A stretch of 64,000 bases of DNA from Silanimonas sp044377035 (GCF_044377035.1 NZ_JBILJW010000013.1:1-64000), one strand, 5' to 3'; numbered from the stretch's first letter, positions 50,358 to 60,887 are shown. Program-made: numbers and translations. Notes: generated by a model not told the origin, from the sequence alone.

Positions 50358-52835
50358 ATGCGCCCTTGGTTGCGCTGGTTGCGACGCCTCCTGCTGGCCG
50401 GTCTGGCCTTCGGCCTCCTCGGCCTCCTCGCCGTCGGCGCGGTCATCTGGACCGCCTGGCCGCAGCTTCCGGACGTACGTGAGCTGCGCCAGATCGAGCT
50501 GCAGCTGCCGCTGTCGATCCATTCCGCCGACGGCAAGCTCATCGCACTGTATGGCGAGACGCGTCGCTACCCGGCGCCCATCGACACCATCCCGGAGCGG
50601 GTCAAGCGCGCCTTCCTCGCTGCCGAGGACGCCCGCTTTTATGAACACCAAGGCCTTGATTTCAATGGCATTTTCCGCGCCGTCTGGCTGATCCTCTCGA
50701 CCGACCGGACGCGCGTACCGGGCGGCAGCACGATCACCCAGCAGGTGGCGCGCGACTTCTACCTGAGCAACGAGTACAGCTACGTCCGCAAGTTCAGGGA
50801 GATGCTGCTGGCCATCAAGATGGAGCAGGAGCTGAGCAAGGACGAGATCCTCGAGCTCTACCTGAACAAGATTTTCTTCGGCAACCGTGCCTACGGCGTG
50901 GCCGCCGCGGCCGAGTACTACTACGGCAAATCCCTGGACGAACTGACCATCGCCGAGGCCGCCACCCTCGCCGGCATTCCGAAGTTCCCGTCCAGCGCCA
51001 ACCCGATCAGCAACCCGGCCCGGGCGATGGAGCGCCGGAACTACTACGTGCTGCCGCGGATGCTCGAGCTGGGGATCATCGACCGCGCCGAGTACGAGGC
51101 CGCGCTGGCGGAGCCCAACAACGCCAAGCCGCATGAGCCGCCGGTGGAGGTCGACGCGCCCTACGTGGCCGAGATGGTCCGGCAGGCCATGGAGGAGCGC
51201 TTCGGCGCCGATGCGCTGACGGGTGGCTACAAGGTGGTGACCACCCTGAAGTCGGCCGACCAGAACGCCGCTGTCGCCTCGGTGCGCAACGGCCTGATCG
51301 AGTACGACCAGCGCCATGGCTGGCGGGGTGCCGAAGGCCGCATCGAGGACTTCGCCACCCTCGACGCGGCAGGACTGCGCGGCGCCCTGGCGCGCTTCCC
51401 GACGATCCCTGACCTGCAGCGCGCGGTGGTGCAGGAGGTCGACGCCGCCCGCGCGGTGCTGCGCACCGCCGATGAAGCCGCACTGGAGCTCCCGGCCACC
51501 GGCCTGCGCTGGACCGGCCGCACGCCGGCCCAGGTGCTGAAGCCCGGCGATGTCGTGCGCTTCCGCCTCGACAAGGACGGCCAGCCGCAGCTGGTGCAAC
51601 TGCCGCAGGCGCAGGCGGCCCTGGTGTCGCTGGAAGCCGAGACCGGTGCGCTGCGCGCCCTGGTGGGTGGCTTCAGCTTCTCGCAGAACAAGTTCAACCG
51701 CGCCACGCAGGCCCAGCGCCAGCCCGGATCGAGCTTCAAGCCCTTCGTTTACTCGGCGGCGTTCGAGCGGGGGTACACGCCGGCGACGATCGTGATGGAC
51801 GCGCCCGTGGTGTTCCGCGACCGCGCCGGCAACGTGTGGCGCCCGCAGAACGACAAGGAGGACTTCGCCGGCCCGATGCGCCTGCGCGAAGCCATGGTGC
51901 AATCGCGCAACCTCGTGTCGGTGCGGCTGCTCGACGCCATCGGCGTGCAGTTCGCCCAGCGCTACATCACGCAGTTCGGCTTCGCGCCGGAAAGCCTGCC
52001 GCCGAACCTGTCGATGTCATTGGGCACGTCGTCGCTGACGGTTCTGTCGGTGGCGCGCGGCTACGCGACGTTCGGCAACGGCGGCTACCGCATCGACCCC
52101 TGGTTCATCGCCCGTGTCGAGGACCGCAACGGCGTGGTCGTGATGGAGCACCACCCGGCACGCGCCTGCCCGACCTGTGCCGGGCCGGCGGGCGGCACCG
52201 CCGCGCAGCCCGCCGTGGTCGACGGCTTCAACTTCGGCGCCGTGGCCGCGCCCGCTGCGCCGGCGACGCCCGCCGCGGACGCCACGGCCGCGACGCCCGG
52301 TGCCGATGCCCGCCACGACGTGCCCGGTCCGCCGGAGCAGGCCACGGCCGCACGGGCCATCGACCCGCGCACGGCCTTCCTGGTGCGCTCGCTGCTGCTT
52401 GACGTGGTGAACCGGGGCACCGGCACCGCCGCGAAGGTGCTCGGCCGCGCGGACATCGGCGGCAAGACCGGCTCCACCAACGACCACCGCGACGCCTGGT
52501 TCTCCGGCCTCGGTGGTGATCTGGCGACGACCGTGTGGGTGGGCAAGGACGATTTCACCCCACTGGGCCGCGGCGAGTACGGCGGCCGCGCCGCGCTGCC
52601 GATCTGGATCGGCTACATGGGCGCGGCGCTCAAGGACGTCCCGCTGTCCGACCCGGCGCCGCCGGCCGGCCTGCTGACGGTGACGATCAATCCCGCGACC
52701 GGCGGCCTGCTGCCGGATGGCACGCCCGGCGGGCGCACCGACTACGTCAAGACCGAAGACTACGACCGGATGATGGCCAGCGGCTTCGGCGTCGAAACCG
52801 GCGAGGTGCAGGAGGAAGCGTTCGACGTGTTCTGA
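50358..52835 (+). CDS. mrcA: Penicillin-binding protein 1A (bifunctional transglycosylase/transpeptidase)
   Basis: 825 residues. Polymerises and cross-links peptidoglycan at the inner membrane. One N-terminal helix (about 10-32). Transglycosylase: catalytic Glu90 in AEDARFYEHQG, then PGGSTITQQVAR and LNKIFFGN. An OB-like insert follows, then the transpeptidase with SSFK, SRN and KTGST. Between SRN and KTGST is an Ala/Pro-rich insert with CPTC (about 52165-52350), a site where relatives also vary. The ATG at 50358 is preferred over a TTG at 50343. Divergent from pilM, the order usual in xanthomonads and pseudomonads. A terminator follows at 52861. Confidence 0.95.
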   Translation: MRPWLRWLRRLLLAGLAFGLLGLLAVGAVIWTAWPQLPDVRELRQIELQLPLSIHSADGKLIALYGETRRYPAPIDTIPERVKRAFLAAEDARFYEHQGLDFNGIFRAVWLILSTDRTRVPGGSTITQQVARDFYLSNEYSYVRKFREMLLAIKMEQELSKDEILELYLNKIFFGNRAYGVAAAAEYYYGKSLDELTIAEAATLAGIPKFPSSANPISNPARAMERRNYYVLPRMLELGIIDRAEYEAALAEPNNAKPHEPPVEVDAPYVAEMVRQAMEERFGADALTGGYKVVTTLKSADQNAAVASVRNGLIEYDQRHGWRGAEGRIEDFATLDAAGLRGALARFPTIPDLQRAVVQEVDAARAVLRTADEAALELPATGLRWTGRTPAQVLKPGDVVRFRLDKDGQPQLVQLPQAQAALVSLEAETGALRALVGGFSFSQNKFNRATQAQRQPGSSFKPFVYSAAFERGYTPATIVMDAPVVFRDRAGNVWRPQNDKEDFAGPMRLREAMVQSRNLVSVRLLDAIGVQFAQRYITQFGFAPESLPPNLSMSLGTSSLTVLSVARGYATFGNGGYRIDPWFIARVEDRNGVVVMEHHPARACPTCAGPAGGTAAQPAVVDGFNFGAVAAPAAPATPAADATAATPGADARHDVPGPPEQATAARAIDPRTAFLVRSLLLDVVNRGTGTAAKVLGRADIGGKTGSTNDHRDAWFSGLGGDLATTVWVGKDDFTPLGRGEYGGRAALPIWIGYMGAALKDVPLSDPAPPAGLLTVTINPATGGLLPDGTPGGRTDYVKTEDYDRMMASGFGVETGEVQEEAFDVF

Positions 52836-52860
52836 GCAAGGTGCGCCGAAGGCTGGAACG

Positions 52861-52893
52861 ACGAAGCCCCGCGATCGCGGGGCTTCGTCGTTT
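52861..52893 (+). terminator. Terminator after the PBP1A gene
   Basis: 12-bp stem ACGAAGCCCCGC / GCGGGGCTTCGT with GATC loop, then CGTTT. It lies between the convergent PBP1A and gltA ends and could serve both. Confidence 0.8.
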
Positions 52894-52928
52894 CCGCCAG
52901 TGCGCGGCGCGGGGCCGCGCGACGGGAT

Positions 52929-54218
<1,290 letters not shown>

Positions 54219-54305
54219 GTTCGCACTCCTTGGGACAGGGCGCGTGCCGGGACGGCGGCGCGCCGCATGAAGACGGGTTGGACGCGGCGCGTCCCGGTCT
54301 TCACA

Positions 54306-54314
54306 AGTATCGCA
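54306..54314 (-). promoter_or_regulatory. Extended -10 promoter of gltA
   Basis: Minus-strand TGC-GATACT: TGn extension and 4-5 of 6 -10 matches, with no -35. About 90 bases before the GTG start. Confidence 0.5.
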
Positions 54315-54379
54315 TAGGGCCCGGAGACGGTGTGCGGGGCACGCGAAGGCCTGCGACCAAAGTCGTAGCCCGGAAACGA

Positions 54380-54404
54380 CGAAGGCCGGCAGAGCCGGCC
54401 TTCG
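54380..54404 (-). terminator. Intrinsic terminator of rpmE2
   Basis: 11-bp stem CGAAGGCCGGC / GCCGGCCTTCG with a three-base loop; on the minus strand followed by TCGTCGTTT. It starts 36 bases after the rpmE2 stop. Confidence 0.8.
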
Positions 54405-54440
54405 GGGTGACGCGACCGCGCGCAGGGCGCGGACGGCGGC

Positions 54441-54686
54441 TTACTTGCCGTAACGCTTGCGGAAGCGGTCGACGCGGCCTGCCGTATCGAGGATCTGCTT
54501 GCTCTTGCCCGTGTAGAACGGATGCGAAGCCGAGGAGATTTCGATCTTGATCAGCGGGTAGGTCTCGCCGTCTTCCCACTTGACCGTCTCCTTGGAGGCG
54601 AGCGTCGAGCGGGTGAGGAACGAGAAGTTCGAGGTCACGTCCTGGAACACGACCGGCTGGTAGTTCGGGTGAATGCCATCTTTCAT
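54441..54686 (-). CDS. rpmE2: Ribosomal protein L31, type B
   Basis: 81 residues of the large ribosomal subunit, joining the two subunits. It has no cysteine, so it is the zinc-free (C-minus) paralogue. Family blocks: KDGIHPNYQPVVFQD, SNFSFLTRST, EISSASHPFYTGK and GRVDRFRKRYGK. In species with both forms, type B is made under zinc shortage, but here it has its own strong-looking -10 and no visible Zur site. It precedes gltA, an order common in xanthomonads. Confidence 0.96.
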   Translation of the reverse strand: MKDGIHPNYQPVVFQDVTSNFSFLTRSTLASKETVKWEDGETYPLIKIEISSASHPFYTGKSKQILDTAGRVDRFRKRYGK

Positions 54687-54724
54687 AGCGGGTCCCAGAA
54701 GCGTCGAAACGAGGAAAGAGGGGG

Positions 54725-54754
54725 ATTGTAGCGGCGCCCACCAGCCCGGAGCAA
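54725..54754 (-). promoter_or_regulatory. Promoter of rpmE2
   Basis: Minus strand: TTGCTC (54754-54749), an 18-base spacer, then TACAAT (54730-54725), 39 bases before the start codon. The -10 is 5 of 6; the -35 is 3 of 6. Confidence 0.5.
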
Positions 54755-54786
54755 GCCCTAGGCCCAGACCCGTTCAGGCGGAGGGA

Positions 54787-55719
54787 TCAGGCCAGAGCGA
54801 GGCGCAGCCAATGGCGGAACCGCTCGGGCTGCAGGCCGGCGAGGATGCGCGCCTTCGCCGGACGCCCGGAGCGGCCGGCCCAATCGACGATGGTCGCGCC
54901 GCGCGCCAGGCGCCCGCCGGTCTCGACTTCGATGGCGTGGCGATGCCAGCCGGTCGCGGCCTCGGGTTCGAGGGCAGCGGCCATGGCGAGCCCGTCGGCC
55001 GAATGCCAGTGCGTGCCGCGCCGTCCTTCCGACCATTCCCGCGTGCGCTGGGAGATGGCCTTGTAGAAGGCGGCCTTCGGCGCCGGGGCATCCAGCCACT
55101 GCTCGACGTCGACGTGCGGCAGGCCATGGCGCAGCACCGCCTCCCAATCGACCAGATCGAAGGCCGGGAAGGCCTCGAAGACGACGTGCGCCGCTTCCGG
55201 ATCGAAAGCGATGTTGAACTCGGCGCTCACCGACGTGTTGCCCTGCCCCGTCACGGCGCCACCCATCACCACGAGACGGCCGATGCGCGAAGGCAAGGTC
55301 GGGTCGAGGCGCAGTCCCAGCGCAAGATTGGTCAGCGGCCCGAGGCAGACGAGCAGCAGGCCCGGGTGCGAGTGGCTTAAGCGGATCATCGCCAGCGCGG
55401 CGTGCTCGGTTTCGGCCGCGCGCGTCGGAGCGAGGTAACTGGTGTCGCCGAAGCCGTCGCGGCCGTGCACGTAGGCGGCGTCCTCGGCGGGGAACACCAG
55501 CGGCACCGCGCAGCCCGGATACACCGGCACCTCGACGCCGGCCACTTCGCACAGCTTCAGCGCGTTGCGAACGGTGTGTTCGAGGCCCACGTTGCCGGCG
55601 GTGATCGTCAAGCCGAGCACCTCGTGGGCGGGGCTGGCGAAAGCCATCAACAGCGCCCAGGCATCGTCCACGCCCGGGTCGGTGTCGATCAGCAGCGGAA
55701 TGCGGTCGGTGACGGACAT
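54787..55719 (-). CDS. Inosine-uridine preferring nucleoside hydrolase family protein
   Basis: 310 residues. Hydrolyses the N-glycosidic bond of nucleosides for purine or pyrimidine salvage. The calcium-binding DTDPGVDDAWAL motif starts near residue 12. GNVGLEHTVRNALKL, VCLGPLTNLAL, VVMGGAVTGQGN and AEFNIAFDPEAAHVVF follow in the right order. The base range (pyrimidine, purine, or both) cannot be set by eye. The ATG at 55719 fits the family start; the open frame upstream is a shadow of recG. It lies between recG and rpmE2 on the same strand with gaps of 61 and 100 bases. Confidence 0.93.
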   Translation of the reverse strand: MSVTDRIPLLIDTDPGVDDAWALLMAFASPAHEVLGLTITAGNVGLEHTVRNALKLCEVAGVEVPVYPGCAVPLVFPAEDAAYVHGRDGFGDTSYLAPTRAAETEHAALAMIRLSHSHPGLLLVCLGPLTNLALGLRLDPTLPSRIGRLVVMGGAVTGQGNTSVSAEFNIAFDPEAAHVVFEAFPAFDLVDWEAVLRHGLPHVDVEQWLDAPAPKAAFYKAISQRTREWSEGRRGTHWHSADGLAMAAALEPEAATGWHRHAIEVETGGRLARGATIVDWAGRSGRPAKARILAGLQPERFRHWLRLALA

Positions 55720-55780
55720 CGGCAAAGCGCTCGGGGCGGACAACGGGCCGGCAGTGTGCCGCGACCGGCGGCAAGGCGCA

Positions 55781-57889
55781 TCAGGCCGAGGCGTAGCGCG
55801 CGGCGCTGCCCACCCAGCGGGCGATGACGGCCTCGGCGATGGCCGGCGACTCGGCCAGCAGCGCATCGGCGAGCGCGGCCACCTGCGGCAGCAGGCGGGC
55901 ATCGCGGGCGAGATCGGCGATGCGGAACGCGGCGAGGCCGGTCTGGCGCGTGCCGAGCAATTCGCCGGGGCCTCTCAGCTCCAGGTCTTTCTCGGCGATG
56001 ACGAAACCGTCGTTGCTCCGACGCATCACGTCGAGACGTTCGCGCGCGATCCCGCCCAGCGGCGACTGGTACAGCAGCACGCAGCTCGACGCGGCGCTGC
56101 CCCGCCCCACCCGGCCACGAAGCTGGTGCAGCTGGGCCAGGCCGAGACGCTCGGCGTTCTCGATCACCATCAGGCTGGCATTCGGCACGTCGACGCCGAC
56201 CTCGATCACCGTGGTGGCCACGAGCAATTGCAGCTCCCCGGCCTTGAAGCGACGCATCGTGTCCTGTTTCTCGACGGGCTTCATGCGCCCATGAAGCAGG
56301 GCCACGCGAAGCTCCGGCAGCGCTTCGGAGAGCTGCTCGAAGGTCGTCTGCGCGGCCTGCGCCTCGATCTCCTCGCTGTCTTCGATCAGTGGACAGACCC
56401 AGTAGGCCTGCCGGCCTTCCGCACAAGCCTTGCGAACACGCTCGACCAGCTCGGGGCGCCGCTCAGCGGCGACGGCCACCGTGGTGACCGGCGTGCGGCC
56501 CGGAGGCAACTCATCGATCACCGAGAGATCGAGGTCGGCATAGGCCGTCATCGCCAGCGTGCGCGGGATCGGCGTGGCCGTCATGACCAGCTGGTGAGGC
56601 ACGCGTTCGCCCTCGAGGCCTTTGTCGCGCAGGGCGAGGCGCTGGTGCACGCCGAAACGATGCTGCTCGTCGACGATGACAAGGCCGAGCTTGGCGAAGG
56701 CGACGCCGCCCTGCATCAGTGCATGCGTGCCCACCACGACCTGGGCCGTGCCATCCGCGATCGCGACCAGCGTCTCGCGCCGCGCCTTGCCGGTGACCTT
56801 CCCGGCCAGCCAGCAAACGCGCACGCCGTGCGGTTCGAACCATCGATGGAAGTTCTGCAGATGCTGTTCGGCGAGCAGTTCGGTCGGGGCCATCAGCGCG
56901 ACCTGCCGGCCCGCCGCGACGGCCTGCATGGCGGCCAGCGCGGCGACGACGGTCTTGCCGCTACCGACATCGCCCTGCACGAGCCGCAGCATGGGCGCGC
57001 CCTCGGCGAGGTCGCGTTCGACCTCGGTCAGCACGCGCTGCTGAGCGCCCGTCAATGCAAACGGCAGTGTGGCGCGAAGGGCGTCGACCGGCGCGCGCGC
57101 GGCCGGCAGCGGGAACGCCCCATGCTCGCGCAAGGCGATGCGCTGGCGACGCAGGCTGAGGCCATGCGCGAGCAGCTCTTCGAACGCCAGCCGCTGCTGC
57201 GCCGGATGCGTGCCCGACATCAAGGCGCCCACATCCGCATCGACCGGCGGCCGGTGCACGGTGAGCAAGGCCTCGCGGAGGCCGGGCAAGGCGAGCCCGG
57301 CCCACGCCGCCACCGGCACCAGTTCCAGCGCCGCCGCATCGGGCAACTGGTCCAGCGCCAGCCGCACCAGCTTCGCCATCGAACCCGGGCCGAGGCCTTC
57401 GACCAGCGGATAGACCGGGTCGAGGCGATCGCTGAGCGCCGCGCCCTCGTCGTCGCCGAGCACGCGATAGCTGGGGTGGATGATTTCCCAGCCGTTCTGG
57501 CCGGGCCGCACCTCGCCGAACACGCGCACGCGGCGCCCGGGCTGGAAGGCCTGCACTTGCTGGCTGCGGAAGTGGAAGAAGCGCAGGCCCAGCAGCGAAC
57601 CCTCGTCGTCGCCCAGCGTCACCTTCAGCATCGGACGGCCGCGGAACAGACGCTCGACGTGGCGCACGCGGCCTTCCGCCTGCAGCGCGGGGCCGGGGCG
57701 CAGATCGCGGATGGGCGTGAGCCGCGTGCGGTCTTCGTAGCGAAGCGGCAGCAGGAACCAGAGGTCCTGCAAGGTCTGGATGCCGCGCTCGGCCAGCTTC
57801 GCGGCCACGGCCGGGCCGACGCCGGGCAGCCGCGTCACCGGCGCGTCGCCTCCTGCCAGCGCGGGCGCCGGCGCGGCCGTGCGCGGCAT
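55781..57889 (-). CDS. recG: ATP-dependent DNA helicase RecG
   Basis: 702 residues. Regresses stalled replication forks and processes Holliday junctions and R-loops. The N-terminal wedge/OB region (about 1-270) has LPGVGPAVAAKLAERGI. Helicase motifs: I VQGDVGSGKTVVAAL, Ia MAPTELLAEQH, II DEQHRFGV, III MTATPIPRTLA, V VGVDVPNASLMVIENAERLGLAQLHQLRGRVGR-type sequence, and the TRG motif region near the end. Last gene of the gmk-rpoZ-spoT-ridA-recG order; the ATG lies three bases after the ridA stop. Confidence 0.97.
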   Translation of the reverse strand: MPRTAAPAPALAGGDAPVTRLPGVGPAVAAKLAERGIQTLQDLWFLLPLRYEDRTRLTPIRDLRPGPALQAEGRVRHVERLFRGRPMLKVTLGDDEGSLLGLRFFHFRSQQVQAFQPGRRVRVFGEVRPGQNGWEIIHPSYRVLGDDEGAALSDRLDPVYPLVEGLGPGSMAKLVRLALDQLPDAAALELVPVAAWAGLALPGLREALLTVHRPPVDADVGALMSGTHPAQQRLAFEELLAHGLSLRRQRIALREHGAFPLPAARAPVDALRATLPFALTGAQQRVLTEVERDLAEGAPMLRLVQGDVGSGKTVVAALAAMQAVAAGRQVALMAPTELLAEQHLQNFHRWFEPHGVRVCWLAGKVTGKARRETLVAIADGTAQVVVGTHALMQGGVAFAKLGLVIVDEQHRFGVHQRLALRDKGLEGERVPHQLVMTATPIPRTLAMTAYADLDLSVIDELPPGRTPVTTVAVAAERRPELVERVRKACAEGRQAYWVCPLIEDSEEIEAQAAQTTFEQLSEALPELRVALLHGRMKPVEKQDTMRRFKAGELQLLVATTVIEVGVDVPNASLMVIENAERLGLAQLHQLRGRVGRGSAASSCVLLYQSPLGGIARERLDVMRRSNDGFVIAEKDLELRGPGELLGTRQTGLAAFRIADLARDARLLPQVAALADALLAESPAIAEAVIARWVGSAARYASA

Positions 57890-57892
57890 CGG

Positions 57893-58276
57893 TCAGTCGA
57901 GGATCAGGATGCCGTCGACTTCCACTTCGGCGCCCTTCGGCAGGCCCGCGACCTGGATGGTCGAGCGCGCCGGATACGGTGCCTGGAAGTACTCGGCCAT
58001 CACCGCATTGACGGTGGCGAAGTGCGAGAGGTCGGTGAGATAGATACCGATGCGCACCAGCTTGTCGAGGTCGCCGCCGGCGGCCTGGCAGACCGCACGC
58101 AGATTGTCGAACACGCGGCGCGTCTGCACGGCGATATCGCCGCCGACCAGATCCATCGTCTTCGGATCGAGCGGAATCTGGCCCGAGAGGTACACCGTGT
58201 TGCCGGAGCGCACGGCCTGCGAATACGGGCCGATGGCGGCGGGGGCGTTCGGGCTGGTGATCGGCGTGCGGGACAT
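57893..58276 (-). CDS. ridA: RidA family enamine/imine deaminase
   Basis: 127 residues, trimeric RidA fold. Hydrolyses reactive enamines and imines from PLP enzymes such as threonine dehydratase, protecting IlvE and others. Family blocks: TPNAP/SPNAPAAIGPYSQAV, VYLSGQIPLDP, QTRRVFDNLRAV, NAVMAEYF and the catalytic Arg in YPARSTIQVAGLPKGA. It lies between spoT and recG, a place held by trmH in E. coli. The longer open frame upstream is a shadow of spoT. Confidence 0.95.
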   Translation of the reverse strand: MSRTPITSPNAPAAIGPYSQAVRSGNTVYLSGQIPLDPKTMDLVGGDIAVQTRRVFDNLRAVCQAAGGDLDKLVRIGIYLTDLSHFATVNAVMAEYFQAPYPARSTIQVAGLPKGAEVEVDGILILD

Positions 58277-58305
58277 GGCGGGCCTCGTCGAAGGAGGCCC
58301 GTAGC

Positions 58306-60471
58306 TTACAGCCGACGCACCACGTGCACGACCTGCAGGCGGCGCACGCGGCGCATCACTTCGGCGAGGTGGTCGACGTCGCGCACCTCGATGCCGAACT
58401 CCATGATCGACAGGTTGACGTCGCGCTCCCGGTACTCGACCGAATCGATGTTGGAATCGCTTTCGGCGATGGCCGCGGCCACCTGCGCGAGGGCGCCGGG
58501 GCGGTTGTCCACCTCGACCCGCACGGCGACGAGGAAATCGCCCTTGACGTCGCGGTCCCAGTCCATGACGAGGCAGCGCTCCGGCGTGCGCGCGAAGGCC
58601 TCGACGTTCGGACAGTCGCGACGATGAACAACAATCCCCTTGCCGGCCGAGAGGTAACCCATGATCGGATCGCCCGGCAGCGGATGGCAGCAGGTGGCGA
58701 AGGTCAACACGCCGCGTTCGCTGCCGTTGATCAGCAGACGTTCCGGGCTGGCCGGCGTCGTGGCGCCGCCCTTGGCCGCGACGAGCGCTTGGGCGACCTG
58801 CGCCGGCATGCGGTTGCCGAGCGCGATATCGGCCAGCAGGGCCTCGAGGCGCGGGTAGCGGTGCTCCGCCAGGTACTTCTCGATGCGCTTGCCCGACACC
58901 CGCTCGAGGGAGCTCTCGAGCCCCTCCAGCGCGCGGTCGAGCATGCGATGGCCGAGGCTCACCGCGTCCTCGTGCTGGAGCTTCTTGAGGTTGGAGCGGA
59001 TCGCGGTGCGCGCCTTCGAGGTGACGACGAACTCCAGCCACTGCGGACGCGGCGCTGCGGACGGGGCGGTCACGATCTCGACGTTCTGGCCGCTCTGCAA
59101 GCGCGTGTGCAGCGGCACCATCTTCTTGTCGACGCGGGCGGTCACCGCCCGGTCGCCGATGCTGGTGTGCACCGCGTAGGCGAAGTCGAGGGCGGTGGCG
59201 TTGCGCGGCAGGGCGAGGATGTCGCCCTTCGGCGTGAACAGGTAGACCTCGGCCGGGAACAGGTCGACCTTGACGTTCTCGACGAACTCCAGCGACGAGG
59301 ACGTCACCGACTGCTCGCTGGTCATCAGGCCGCGGATCCAGTCCTGCGCCCGCGCTTGCGCACTGCTGGCGCCGGTGGCCTGCGTGTTCGCCTTGTAGGC
59401 CCAGTGCGCCGCGATGCCTCGCTCGGCGATCATGTCCATCTCCTCGGTGCGGATCTGGACCTCGATCGGCGAGCCATGCGTGCTGAACAGCACGGTGTGC
59501 AGGCTCTGGTAGCCGTTGGCCTTGGGGATGGCAATGAAATCGCGGAAGCGAGCTTCCAGGGGCTTGTAGAGCGCGTGCACGGCACCGAGCGCGTGGTAGC
59601 ACTGCATCACCCGCTGCACGACGACGCGGAAGCCGAAGACATCCAGCACCTGCTCGAGCGTCTTGTGCTCGCTGCGCATCTTCGAATAGATGCTCCAGGG
59701 CGACTTCACGCGGCCGACGATGCGGAACGGCAGACCCTCCAGCGAGAGCCGCTGCGCGATCTTCGCTTCGATCGTCGTCATGGCTTCGCGACGCATCACC
59801 GGCTGGCTCGCGAGGCGCCGCGCGATGACGGAATAGCGGCGCGGGTGCAGGGCCTTGAAGCCCAGATCCTGCAGCTCGGCCTTGAACTTGTTCATGCCGA
59901 GGCGCTGCGCGATCGGGGCATAGATCTCGAGGGTCTCGCGGGCGATGCGGCGGCGCGATTCGTCGGCCATCGAATCGAGCGTCCGCATGTTGTGCAGGCG
60001 GTCGGACAACTTGATGAGGATGACGCGGAGGTCCGTCGCCATCGCCAGCATCATCTTTCGGAAGCTCTCGGCGGCCGCTTCCTGCCGGCTGGCGAAGCGG
60101 ATCTTGTCGAGCTTCGTCACCGCGTCGACGAGCGCGGCCACCGGCTCGCCGAATGCCTGCACGATCTCGGTGCGCGGCAACGGCGTGTCTTCGAGCGTGT
60201 CGTGGAGGATGGCGGCACAGAGCGTCTCCCAGTCGACGCGCAGCTCGGCGAGGATGCCGGCGACGGCGACAGGATGCGTGATGTAGGCCTCGCCGCTTTT
60301 TCGCACCTGGCCATCGTGGGCGTGGGCGCCCATGACATAGGCGGCGCGGACGCGGGCGATCTGCTCGGGCGGGAGGTAGTCAGCCAGTTTCGCGGCCAGC
60401 GCGTCGACCTGCTCCGGACAGGGGTCCGGCGCGGTCGGGGCGGCTTGTGCGGGCGCAGCGCTGGCACTCAT
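58306..60471 (-). CDS. spoT: (p)ppGpp synthetase/hydrolase SpoT
   Basis: 721 residues, long RSH protein controlling the stringent response alarmone. HD hydrolase domain with the signature HDTLEDT and a second His-Asp pair in KLSDRLHNMRTLD. Synthetase domain: FGFRVVVQRVMQCYHALGAVH and NGYQSLHTVLF. The TGS domain (VYLFTPKGDILALPRNATALDFAYAVH), a helical and a conserved-cysteine region, and C-terminal ACT follow. The hydrolase motif is intact; synthetase activity may be weak, as in other SpoTs. An intrinsic terminator lies between rpoZ and this gene, so it may also have its own promoter. Confidence 0.95.
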   Translation of the reverse strand: MSASAAPAQAAPTAPDPCPEQVDALAAKLADYLPPEQIARVRAAYVMGAHAHDGQVRKSGEAYITHPVAVAGILAELRVDWETLCAAILHDTLEDTPLPRTEIVQAFGEPVAALVDAVTKLDKIRFASRQEAAAESFRKMMLAMATDLRVILIKLSDRLHNMRTLDSMADESRRRIARETLEIYAPIAQRLGMNKFKAELQDLGFKALHPRRYSVIARRLASQPVMRREAMTTIEAKIAQRLSLEGLPFRIVGRVKSPWSIYSKMRSEHKTLEQVLDVFGFRVVVQRVMQCYHALGAVHALYKPLEARFRDFIAIPKANGYQSLHTVLFSTHGSPIEVQIRTEEMDMIAERGIAAHWAYKANTQATGASSAQARAQDWIRGLMTSEQSVTSSSLEFVENVKVDLFPAEVYLFTPKGDILALPRNATALDFAYAVHTSIGDRAVTARVDKKMVPLHTRLQSGQNVEIVTAPSAAPRPQWLEFVVTSKARTAIRSNLKKLQHEDAVSLGHRMLDRALEGLESSLERVSGKRIEKYLAEHRYPRLEALLADIALGNRMPAQVAQALVAAKGGATTPASPERLLINGSERGVLTFATCCHPLPGDPIMGYLSAGKGIVVHRRDCPNVEAFARTPERCLVMDWDRDVKGDFLVAVRVEVDNRPGALAQVAAAIAESDSNIDSVEYRERDVNLSIMEFGIEVRDVDHLAEVMRRVRRLQVVHVVRRL

Positions 60472-60523
60472 GCCCTGAATGTAAGGGCCGGCCCCGGGGG
60501 CGGCAACACCGCGGAAACGACAA

Positions 60524-60541
60524 GGCCCGCCGGAGCGGGCC
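60524..60541 (-). terminator. Terminator between rpoZ and spoT
   Basis: 7-bp stem GGCCCGC / GCGGGCC with a 4-base loop; on the minus strand followed by TTGTCGTTT. It may partly stop transcription after rpoZ. Confidence 0.6.
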
Positions 60542-60590
60542 TCGGTTCACGCGGCGGAAGGCCGCGCGAGGGTCGGGATGACGACGTGGA

Positions 60591-60887
60591 TCAGTCGTCG
60601 CCGCCCTTCATGTCGTCGTCCACCACCTCGGCGGCGGCCCACTCGAGGGCTTCGCGCTCGCGGCGCTCGCGCTCGGCCTTCTCGACCTGCTCGATCAGCG
60701 CTTCGTCGATGTGGCGGGCGGCGATCTCGCGCAGGGCCAGCACGGTCGGCTTGTCTTCGTGCTCGCTGTTGTCGAGGGTCGGCTCGGCACCCTTGGCCAG
60801 CTGGCGGGCGCGCTTCGAGGCCAGAACGACCAGCTCGAAGCGGTTGTTCACGACGTCCAGGCAATCTTCAACGGTGATGCGGGCCAT
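60591..60887 (-). CDS. rpoZ: RNA polymerase omega subunit
   Basis: 98 residues. Small subunit that helps fold beta-prime and forms part of the ppGpp site. MARITVEDCLDVVNNRFELVVLASKRARQL is the conserved N-terminal helix pair, followed by KPTVLALREIAA and an acidic tail. It lies between gmk and spoT. Confidence 0.96.
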   Translation of the reverse strand: MARITVEDCLDVVNNRFELVVLASKRARQLAKGAEPTLDNSEHEDKPTVLALREIAARHIDEALIEQVEKAERERREREALEWAAAEVVDDDMKGGDD

